Source: an uncultured Candidatus Nemicrothrix sp.
GTDB taxonomy: Bacteria; Actinomycetota; Acidimicrobiia; Acidimicrobiales; Acidimicrobilacustridaceae
NCBI GenBank assembly: GCA_903827085.1
Contig: CAIKHC010000382.1
Span: 1-5,066, forward strand
Length of the DNA stretch: 5,066 nucleotides
Direction: 5' to 3'
The notes under the pieces were generated by a model, which worked only from the letters and a program-made list of their open reading frames with translations, did not search any database and was not told where the DNA came from. Positions within the stretch are counted from its first letter, which is position 1; every line of letters begins with the position of its first letter. The translations under genes and the position numbers were made by a program. This document shows, in pieces, positions 1-5,066 of this stretch.

Positions 1-23
1 CCACAGGCTTCCCACTGCTGCTT
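1..23. repeat. 23-bp exact direct repeat, copy 1 (at window edge)
   Basis: The first 23 bases are identical to 1781-1803. Both copies encode the same stretch (KQQWEACG) of the two paralogous solute-binding proteins, so the repeat reflects gene duplication and is not a mobile element. This copy sits exactly at the window edge and may extend beyond it. Confidence 0.85.
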
Positions 24-1226
24 CAGAAGTGCAGTGACATTGACGTTTGCAGGCACGGGTGTCGTCCCGAGGGAGAACGAGATGGGTCCCTTTTCCGCCT
101 TCACCTGCTCGATCAGAGCTTTACCTGCCGCCGGATCATTGGTTGTGAAGCCTGAATCGAAATACCAGGGCGAATCTTTTTGGAACTGACTGACTGCCGC
201 GCGATCCTCGGGAGTTTCGCTAATCAGACGAATCTTTGCAGGATCGGTGCAGAGTTTCAGCCCTTCGCGGACTCGAACATCATTGAGCGGAGCCTTCGCT
301 GTGTTGAAAATCACGAAACCTTCCTCGGAATCGCTCCGATCAAAGACCACTTGAAGAGCTCCCGATTGCGCCTCACTCTTGAGTTTTGCCATCGCGGGGA
401 AGTCGGTGGTGTGGAGCATGTTCACGTCGCCTGCAAGTAGCGCGTTCACCCGACTTTGCGGATCGGTGATTGGGCGGAACTCAAGCGAATCGAGATACGG
501 AAGCTTGTTGCCCTTCGCGTCGGAGCGCCAGTAGTTCGGATTCTTCGTACCGCTCCATCTGTTGTCCGGAATCCATTCTTTTTGAATGAATGGACCCGAG
601 CCAATTGGTGATCTCGTATTCGCTGGAGGTGCTGCGTCAAGTTGCGCGGGGGAAACGACATATCCGACCTGCGTCGTTAGTGCAGCGGGCAATGACGCGT
701 CAGGATCGATCGTTGACACCGTCACACTCAAAGGACCCGATGCAACAACAGAAGCAATATTCGCAAGCGCAATACCGACCAATACATCTTTCTTCATTGC
801 GTTGAGCGACTTCGCCACTGCTGCACCATCGACTGGCGTGCCGTTCGAGAAGTTCACATTGGGGCGAAGTTCAATCGTCCAGGTCTTGTAATCCGCACTT
901 GGCGTGAATGACTTCGCGAGGTACGGCTGCGCAACGCCGTTTTCGTCATAGGCGGAGAGCGGATCAAAGATCGCCGAACCAACCGTGTGACCAGAAACTG
1001 CCCAACGATTGGTGGTGGGGTTGAAGCCGTCTGACTCTGCCTCGACTGCGAACTTCACTGTCCCGCCTGGAGTGGGGTCGCCCGCGACCTTCACTGTGAC
1101 ATCGGAACTTGCAGTTGCCGAATTATCGCCGCCACCAGAACTGCCGCACGCAGCAGCGAACAGACCTAGTGCAACCACCGCAGCAACCGCCGAAACAACC
1201 TGACGCAACCTTGAGTCTTGACTCAT
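1..1226 (-). CDS. ABC transporter substrate-binding lipoprotein, family 5 (second tandem copy, 3' end cut by window edge)
   Basis: Reading right to left from ATG at 1226, the frame stays open for 408 codons and runs off the left edge, so the C-terminal quarter is missing. Residues 1-27 form a lipoprotein signal: basic start (MSQDSRLRQ), hydrophobic core, then FAAAC with lipidated Cys27 (Ala at -3, a relaxed lipobox). A G/S/A-rich linker follows to about residue 53. The rest matches the SBP_bac_5 (oligopeptide/dipeptide/nickel) family: FDPLSAYD (87-94), YLAKSFTPS (102-110), LRPNVNFSNGTP (120-131), SPIGSGPFIQKEW (206-218), DVRVREGLKLCTD (316-328). A hand alignment over the shared mature part gives about 67% identity to the neighbouring 552-residue protein (about 237 of 356 positions), with a one-residue net length difference. 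It should act outside the membrane as a ligand receptor for an ABC importer. The ligand cannot be told from the sequence; peptides are the commonest in the family. The start is supported by the signal peptide and by AAGGGG eight bases upstream. Confidence 0.93.
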   Translation of the reverse strand, partial: MSQDSRLRQVVSAVAAVVALGLFAAACGSSGGGDNSATASSDVTVKVAGDPTPGGTVKFAVEAESDGFNPTTNRWAVSGHTVGSAIFDPLSAYDENGVAQPYLAKSFTPSADYKTWTIELRPNVNFSNGTPVDGAAVAKSLNAMKKDVLVGIALANIASVVASGPLSVTVSTIDPDASLPAALTTQVGYVVSPAQLDAAPPANTRSPIGSGPFIQKEWIPDNRWSGTKNPNYWRSDAKGNKLPYLDSLEFRPITDPQSRVNALLAGDVNMLHTTDFPAMAKLKSEAQSGALQVVFDRSDSEEGFVIFNTAKAPLNDVRVREGLKLCTDPAKIRLISETPEDRAAVSQFQKDSPWYFDSGFTTNDPAAGKALIEQVKAEKGPISFSLGTTPVPANVNVTALLKQQWEAC

Positions 1227-1234
1227 GCCGACCA

Positions 1235-1240
1235 CCCCTT
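1235..1240 (-). promoter_or_regulatory. Ribosome binding site of the downstream solute-binding gene
   Basis: The minus strand reads AAGGGG (within AAAGGGGTGG) eight bases before the ATG at 1226. It fits a Shine-Dalgarno site and agrees with the start fixed by the lipoprotein signal peptide. Confidence 0.7.
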
Positions 1241-1291
1241 TCGCGAACAGTAACGCCGATCATTGCTTCTCGCCGGAATTTTCCTGAACGC

Positions 1292-1325
1292 GAAAGGGCC
1301 CGGTGCCGAAGCACCGGGCCCTTTC
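1292..1325 (-). terminator. Perfect 15-bp hairpin with UUCG loop, probable terminator of the 552-residue solute-binding gene
   Basis: Bases 1292-1306 and 1311-1325 are perfect inverted copies (GAAAGGGCCCGGTGC and its complement) around four loop bases. Transcribed in the direction of the genes, the loop is C(UUCG)G, the exceptionally stable tetraloop; in the other direction it would be CGAA. The hairpin begins 25 bases after the TAA at 1353-1351. There is no long U run after the stem, only CUUUC at its 3' edge, which is common for terminators in high-G+C bacteria. It lies between the tandem receptor genes, leaving 65 bases before the next ATG for a separate promoter. Partial read-through or 3'-end protection of the first mRNA are alternatives. 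Confidence 0.85.
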
Positions 1326-1340
1326 AACGATGTGATCGGT

Positions 1341-1364
1341 CCTGGGTTACTTATTCGACCCAGG
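1341..1364 (-). repeat. 7-bp inverted repeat spanning the stop codon
   Basis: CCTGGGT at 1341-1347 and ACCCAGG at 1358-1364 are perfect inverted copies around a 10-base loop that contains the TAA stop. It could fold as a small hairpin just before the main terminator. It partly codes for the last residues (TWVE), so a functional role is uncertain. Confidence 0.4.
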
Positions 1365-3009
1365 TCTGCGTGAGACGAACCTCACCACGCTGGAACGGCA
1401 GTGCTGCCTGTCCGTCGGGAAGAGTCTGGTTCGTGATGTTGCGGACGTTCTTGGCCGCACCGATCGCCCATTGGGTGTGAGCGAGCCAGATATACGGAGC
1501 CAACTCGGTCTGACGCTTCTGCATATCGGTGTACGCCTGCTTACGCACAGCCGGATCGTTTGAGGCACGAGCCTTATCAAGTGCAGCATCAATCTGAGCA
1601 TCCTTGAGACGAGCGATGTTCAGTGTGAGCGGACCAGATGCGTTCTTACCTGTCCACCAGACGTAATCGCCATCGGGATCAGAAGCTGCGAACTGACGCC
1701 ACAAATTGACCGTGTAGTTACCGGTCACGGCATCGGAAACGAACTTGCTCTGGTCGGTTGTGGTGGTGTTCACAGTCACGCCACAGGCTTCCCACTGCTG
1801 CTTGATAAGAGCGGTGGTGTTGGTGTTGGCCGGAACTGGCGTGGTGCCAAGCGAGATCGTGATCGGACCCTTTTCGGCCTTCACCTGATCGATAAGTGCC
1901 TTGCCCTTTGCGACGTCATTGGTGGTGAAGCCACTGCTGGAATACCACGGCGAATCCTTGGTGAACTGGCTATCGGAGAAACGTTCCGCCGGAGTTTCGT
2001 TCACAACGAGCACCGCACTGGGATCGGTGCAAAGCGTAAGTGCCTGACGCACTCGAACATCATCAACCGGAGCCTTCGACGTATTGAACATCAGGAAGGA
2101 CTCTTCGGTTTCGGTGCTGTCGGCAACAAACTGAATGTTGCCCGACGCCGCTTCAGACTGAAGGCGGTTGATCGCCGGCCAATCAGTGGTGTGGATCATC
2201 TGAACGTCGCCCGAAATGAGTGCATTGACTCGGTTCTGCGGATCGACGATCGGACGGAACTCCACCGAATCGAGGTACGGGAGCTTGTTGCCCTTGTCAT
2301 CGGAACGCCAGTAGTTGGCATTCTTCGTGCCGACCCAGCGGCTATCGGGAACCCATTCCTTTTGGATGAATGGTCCTGAACCGATGGGCTGACGCGTCGC
2401 AGCAGCGCCTTCAGCCTTGTACTGGGCAGGAGCAGCAACGAAGCCGACCTGCGCCGTAAGGATGGCAGGAAGCGATGCCCACGGATCGGTTGTTGCAATC
2501 GTGAGCTGCGAGGGCGAGACCACCGTGATGGTGGACATGTTCGCAAGTGCCGCACCCGTGAGGGCATTGGCCTTCACCGTGTCGAGCGCAAGCTTCACCG
2601 CAGCGGCATCGACTGGAGTGCCATCGGAGAAGTTCACTCCGGCACGAAGGTCAACCGTCCAGGTCTTGAAATCGGCGCTTGGCGTAAACGACTTCGCCAA
2701 GTAGGGGGCCCACTTGCCTTCGGCGTCATAGGCCGACAACGGATCAAATACTGCGTTACCGATCATGTAGCCAGAAATTGCCCAACGGTTGCTGGCTGGG
2801 TTGAAACCATCAGTCTCTGCTTCAACTGCGAACTTGATCGAGCCGCCAGACTTGGGTGGCCCTGACGCCTTGATCGTTACATCAGTGGTCTTGCCGCCTG
2901 AGTCCGAGCCATTTGAGCTCGATCCACCGCACGCCGACGCAATCAGGCCAACGGCCATGACTGCTGCGACTACCGGTGCCCAGCGGCGGAATCCCGCACG
3001 CTTCTCCAT
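1351..3009 (-). CDS. ABC transporter substrate-binding lipoprotein, family 5 (complete, first tandem copy)
   Basis: Complete 552-residue protein from ATG 3009 to TAA 1351, a usual length for SBP_bac_5 receptors (roughly 500-600). Residues 1-27 are a lipoprotein signal: MEKRAGFRRW, a hydrophobic stretch, then IASAC with lipidated Cys27 (Ala at -3). A G/S-rich tether follows to about residue 55. Family hallmarks are GGSIKFAVEAE (55-65), FDPLSAYDAEG (88-98), YLAKSFTPSADFKTW (103-117), LRAGVNFSDGTP (121-132), QPIGSGPFIQKEW (207-219) and DVRVRQALTLCTD (317-329). Apart from Cys27 the only cysteines are 327 and 409, both kept in the paralogue, so a disulfide is possible. It should be membrane-anchored outside the cell and feed an ABC importer whose permease and ATPase genes are not in view. 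Family members bind peptides, nickel, sugars or other solutes, and the ligand cannot be assigned here. It lies 163 bp after the upstream gene, so it may have its own promoter. A start at 3333 is open in frame but would overlap the upstream gene by 161 bases and bury the signal peptide. Confidence 0.96.
   Translation of the reverse strand: MEKRAGFRRWAPVVAAVMAVGLIASACGGSSSNGSDSGGKTTDVTIKASGPPKSGGSIKFAVEAETDGFNPASNRWAISGYMIGNAVFDPLSAYDAEGKWAPYLAKSFTPSADFKTWTVDLRAGVNFSDGTPVDAAAVKLALDTVKANALTGAALANMSTITVVSPSQLTIATTDPWASLPAILTAQVGFVAAPAQYKAEGAAATRQPIGSGPFIQKEWVPDSRWVGTKNANYWRSDDKGNKLPYLDSVEFRPIVDPQNRVNALISGDVQMIHTTDWPAINRLQSEAASGNIQFVADSTETEESFLMFNTSKAPVDDVRVRQALTLCTDPSAVLVVNETPAERFSDSQFTKDSPWYSSSGFTTNDVAKGKALIDQVKAEKGPITISLGTTPVPANTNTTALIKQQWEACGVTVNTTTTDQSKFVSDAVTGNYTVNLWRQFAASDPDGDYVWWTGKNASGPLTLNIARLKDAQIDAALDKARASNDPAVRKQAYTDMQKRQTELAPYIWLAHTQWAIGAAKNVRNITNQTLPDGQAALPFQRGEVRLTQTWVE
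1781..1803. repeat. 23-bp exact direct repeat, copy 2 (inside the complete solute-binding gene)
   Basis: Identical to bases 1-23. It is the longest exact match I saw between the two paralogous genes, whose coding regions (1226 down to 1 and 3009 down to 1781) are collinear with a net 3-base difference. Confidence 0.85.
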
Positions 3010-3017
3010 AATTACTG

Positions 3018-3024
3018 CCTCCTT
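3018..3024 (-). promoter_or_regulatory. Strong ribosome binding site that fixes the start at 3009
   Basis: The minus strand reads AAGGAGG, a near-perfect Shine-Dalgarno site, eight bases before ATG 3009. Together with the lipoprotein signal encoded from that ATG, it rules out the longer in-frame start at 3333. Confidence 0.9.
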
Positions 3025-3032
3025 CGGCCACA

Positions 3033-3077
3033 GCCGACGGTTTGGTTCAGGGGACCCCACGGAACCCTGCGGTCGGC
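3033..3077 (-). promoter_or_regulatory. Nested 45-bp inverted repeat in the leader of the solute-binding gene
   Basis: Outer arms GCCGAC/GTCGGC (3077-3072 and 3038-3033) enclose inner arms GGTTC/GAACC (3066-3062 and 3048-3044), and at the centre lies GGGGTCCCC (3058-3050). The internal loops between arms are five bases on each side, so the dyad is nearly symmetrical around 3054-3055. It ends eight bases before the Shine-Dalgarno site. It could be an operator for a dimeric regulator, a 5'-leader hairpin that controls translation or mRNA life, or a late terminator for the upstream gene; no U run follows it. A poor -10-like TAAGGT (3086-3081) just upstream would place the transcript start near the outer arm, but no good -35 accompanies it. 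Confidence 0.5.
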
Positions 3078-3172
3078 GGAACCTTAGACGTGACCCGGGG
3101 CACATGCGAGGGCAAGGGCTGATTTTCCGCAACGGACCCGAATCGCTCGGCCGAAGCGCAAGCCCGACCAGT

Positions 3173-5020
3173 TCAGGAGAAGGAGCCTCCGCCTTGGGCG
3201 GGGGGATCGACAACCCGTTCCGGGTGGCCGTGGTCGTGATCGTGGTCATGAGCGAGATGGGTATGAACGTGATCCATGATTGGCGCCTCGAGAAGAACTT
3301 CGCCACGTTGCTCAGAGGTTGACCATGACGCATCGATTGCGCTGCAGGTCAGGGTGAAGGATCGATCACCTTCCACTTCCCACAGCAGTGCTGGTCGTGC
3401 ACCGTGCCAGCGCAACGCGAAGGACAACGAACCGCCGATGGTCGGCAATCGATGAACCGCAATCGGCTGCCCTAGCCATTCCTCTCCGAAACTGGGAAGC
3501 AGGTCAATGGTTGAGCCATCGTCGTTCACGACAATTGATCGAACATTGCGCAGGAACGCCGCAGTTCGGGCCGGATCGTGCGCGTCCGTTGCACTTGACC
3601 AAGTCCACAGGGGTTCACCTTCGAGCAGGTCGCTTCGGAGCTGACCGGTTGCGTTAGCGAGTCGAGCGCCATCACCAGGACCATCTGCGGCGATCGAACG
3701 CCGGGCCATCTCTTCTGTCAGTGAATCGAGGTGAAGTCGAACTGCCTGCGCTGCGTCGGGCTGACCGACGGCATCGAGCAACAGAACCGCCGAGCTGTAT
3801 GCGCGTGCAGTCCAGCGTGCGTCGTAAGCGCGTCGATCCTCATCGGCGAGCCAATCGGGGCCCACCCCAACTCCGAAGAACGATCGAGCCGGACGAAGGC
3901 GACTTCCCCGCTGCCGTTTCGACAACCAATGCACTGCCGATGCCACACGCTCGACGAGTGCCTCGTCAAACGCAGTGTTCGCCGTTAGGGCAACGTGACG
4001 CTCAACGGCAACGACCCAACTCGCCGTCGCGTCAAGACGTGAACCATTGAGCGAACCGTCTGCACCTTGAAGATCCGTAGCGGCAAGAAGGAGTCGCTCA
4101 GCTTCTGCCGACAAACCCTGCTCATCAAGAGCCATTATGAGTTCTGAACGTTCGACTCCTTCAACAGGTGTCCCGGGCCAGCGCAACGGATCATCGTTGG
4201 CCGCATGCACAAGCAAGTGCGAGCGCGCCGCATCGATTGCTTCTTCGGTTTCAATCTGTCGTTCCGGAAAATCAAACCGCGGGGCGCGTGCGAGTTGTGC
4301 TTTCCATCCTGCGACAACTCGCTCGTGGGGCGGAAGGGTCGAGACATCGATTCGAGCGAGATCACTCGGGCCGACAACGCGACGCATTGGAAGAACGACT
4401 CGCAGCGTTGCTGTATGCGGGAGTGGGAAAACAAAACCCACAGTCACCGAACCTGACGTCGATGAGACTCCGCCTTGGGGGAATTCTGGAACCGCGTCTC
4501 CCACAATCGTCACTTCTTGGGCAGAACGCCCGCCGACAGCAATGCCGTAGCGCGATGGCTGACGGGAGAACAGTGCGACTCCGTCACCGTTCACGACGAC
4601 GACGCCGTCGACGACATCGATCACCGCCGAGGTAGTAGATGTCCCCGACAGAGCGATCGCAACTGCGACAGGGATCTTCGTCGCATTATGGAAATCAACG
4701 ACCAAAACTGGCAGACCAGTCGTTCCGTCTACGGCGCTCCACGCGCGCTGTTCGATCTCGCCACCGGGAAGCCGTAATCCACTGAGAACAACTGGGGTGG
4801 CTTCGACAAGCGACTGGCGAACATGTGCACCGCTTGAGGCCACATGCCAACGATCCTCAGCACCAACCCACCAATCGAGTGACCACGCGCCGCTTTCGGG
4901 CGTAATGACCCCGCGCCGGCTGATTGCCGCTCGACCTCCGGCCCCGATGGTTCCCAAAAGGGCCCACGACTCTTCGGCCAATTGATCGTCAGAGGTTTGG
5001 TTCACAACGACACTTTCCAT
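3173..5020 (-). CDS. Conserved protein of unknown function, glycosidase-like (alpha/alpha toroid) with His-rich C-terminal tail
   Basis: A 615-residue protein from ATG 5020 to TGA 3173, with no signal peptide or membrane segment, so probably cytoplasmic. Residues 15-230 look beta-rich (GVITPESGAWSLDWWVG at 37-53, VRQSLVEATPVV at 67-78). Residues about 235-490 are helical and rich in Ala, Leu and Arg. Residues 505-580 form a second beta-rich part with LLPSFGEEWLGQPIAVH (507-523) and SLSFALRWHGARPALLWE (531-548). This last part, after a helical domain, recalls the ends of glucoamylase or debranching-type six-hairpin glycosidases; I infer the fold from resemblance and can name no catalytic residue. 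Residues 584-599 hold eight His alternating mostly with Asp, a likely metal-binding tail, followed by a Pro/Gly-rich end. The start is uncertain: GTG 5050 has a purine-rich site directly abutting it, ATG 5020 has only a distant GGGGGT, and GTG 5005 has GGAAAG about seven bases upstream. In-frame TAA and TGA at 5062-5057 bound the frame, so the gene begins inside the window. Confidence 0.88.
   Translation of the reverse strand: MESVVVNQTSDDQLAEESWALLGTIGAGGRAAISRRGVITPESGAWSLDWWVGAEDRWHVASSGAHVRQSLVEATPVVLSGLRLPGGEIEQRAWSAVDGTTGLPVLVVDFHNATKIPVAVAIALSGTSTTSAVIDVVDGVVVVNGDGVALFSRQPSRYGIAVGGRSAQEVTIVGDAVPEFPQGGVSSTSGSVTVGFVFPLPHTATLRVVLPMRRVVGPSDLARIDVSTLPPHERVVAGWKAQLARAPRFDFPERQIETEEAIDAARSHLLVHAANDDPLRWPGTPVEGVERSELIMALDEQGLSAEAERLLLAATDLQGADGSLNGSRLDATASWVVAVERHVALTANTAFDEALVERVASAVHWLSKRQRGSRLRPARSFFGVGVGPDWLADEDRRAYDARWTARAYSSAVLLLDAVGQPDAAQAVRLHLDSLTEEMARRSIAADGPGDGARLANATGQLRSDLLEGEPLWTWSSATDAHDPARTAAFLRNVRSIVVNDDGSTIDLLPSFGEEWLGQPIAVHRLPTIGGSLSFALRWHGARPALLWEVEGDRSFTLTCSAIDASWSTSEQRGEVLLEAPIMDHVHTHLAHDHDHDHGHPERVVDPPAQGGGSFS
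3224..3271 (-). other. His/Asp-rich metal-binding-like tail (codes residues 584-599)
   Basis: These 16 codons contain eight His: H-V-H-T-H-L-A-H-D-H-D-H-D-H-G-H. At the DNA level the segment is a degenerate GTG-GTC/GTG-ATC triplet-pair pattern on the plus strand. Such tails are known in zinc and nickel handling proteins, for instance UreE, SlyD and some zinc transporters, where they bind several metal ions. The rest of this protein shows no resemblance to those families. Confidence 0.85.
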
Positions 5021-5066
5021 CGGCGGCGACGCTACCCCCGACGGAAGCACCCCTCTTCATTATGGC
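5021..5066 (-). other. Upstream edge of the glycosidase-like gene, no gene recognised
   Basis: The 46 bases ahead of the chosen start carry AAGAGGGG (5058-5051) and GGGGGT, both purine-rich, and back-to-back in-frame stops TAA-TGA (5062-5057). An ATG at 5060 in another frame opens only a 23-codon frame ending at 4989. Too little sequence is present to identify a promoter or a preceding gene. Confidence 0.4.

Noticed and set aside
586..891. Plus-strand open frame of 101 codons, with a similar frame at 2417-2704
   Set aside because: Both are antisense shadows of equivalent parts of the two paralogous receptors; their similarity follows from the duplication, and neither has a convincing ribosome binding site or a recognisable domain.
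1259..1288. Possible promoter for the second receptor: TTCAGG (1288-1283), 18-base spacer, AATGAT (1264-1259)
   Set aside because: Only three and four of six bases fit the -35 and -10 consensus, so it is no better than chance in a 65-base gap, although a promoter here is expected from the terminator position.
3144..3158. Short inverted repeat CGCT/AGCG after the stop of the 615-residue gene as a terminator
   Set aside because: A four-base-pair stem with a seven-base loop and no U run is too weak to call.
2789..3322. Plus-strand open frame of 177 codons across the 163-bp gap
   Set aside because: It is antisense to two well-supported genes and the leader between them, with a composition typical of a chance frame.
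3010..3333. In-frame N-terminal extension of the 552-residue receptor back to 3333 (660 residues)
   Set aside because: It would overlap the 3' end of the upstream gene by 161 bases, has no fitting context, and would bury a clear lipoprotein signal peptide that begins after a near-perfect ribosome binding site at 3018-3024.
4137..4635. Overlapping plus-strand open frames of 137 and 155 codons
   Set aside because: They lie antisense to the 615-residue gene, are rich in Arg, Ser and Pro as expected for shadow frames in G+C-rich DNA, and contradict each other's frame.
4989..5060. Minus-strand 23-codon frame (MKRGASVGG...) that could be a leader peptide before the 615-residue protein
   Set aside because: It overlaps the start of the larger gene out of frame, lacks a visible ribosome binding site within the window, and shows no attenuator-like codon run.

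Overview
The window carries three protein genes, all read on the minus strand (right to left). No RNA genes, CRISPR array, insertion sequence or integrase is visible. The moderately high G+C, G/S-rich lipoprotein linkers, actinobacterial-style lipoprotein signals and the character of the 615-residue protein suggest an actinobacterium. An aquatic member of Acidimicrobiia is my best guess, from pattern recognition only and not proven by any marker gene.

Region by region, in the direction of transcription: (i) 5020-3173 encodes a cytoplasmic-looking protein of about 615 residues. It has an N-terminal beta-rich part, a helical middle that resembles an alpha/alpha-toroid glycosidase fold, a C-terminal beta-rich part, and a striking His/Asp tail with eight His in 16 residues. 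Its function is unknown. (ii) A 163-bp gap (3172-3010) holds a nested 45-bp inverted repeat just ahead of a strong Shine-Dalgarno sequence. (iii) 3009-1351 encodes a complete 552-residue lipoprotein of the family-5 (oligopeptide/nickel-type) ABC solute-binding proteins. (iv) A 124-bp gap (1350-1227) holds a 15-bp perfect hairpin closed by a UUCG tetraloop on the transcript, most likely a terminator. (v) 1226-1 encodes the first 408 complete codons of a second family-5 solute-binding lipoprotein, a tandem paralogue about two thirds identical to the first and cut by the window edge.

The two solute-binding proteins probably capture related ligands outside the membrane and deliver them to an ABC permease and ATPase pair that is not in this window. 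The hairpin between them implies that their expression is at least partly uncoupled. Whether the upstream protein belongs to the same pathway is open: its glycosidase-like appearance would suit a sugar or glycoconjugate ligand, while its His-rich tail suggests metal binding. I found no clear evidence of a wholly new system. The items most worth a second look are the His-tailed protein, the leader inverted repeat, and the diverging tandem receptors.
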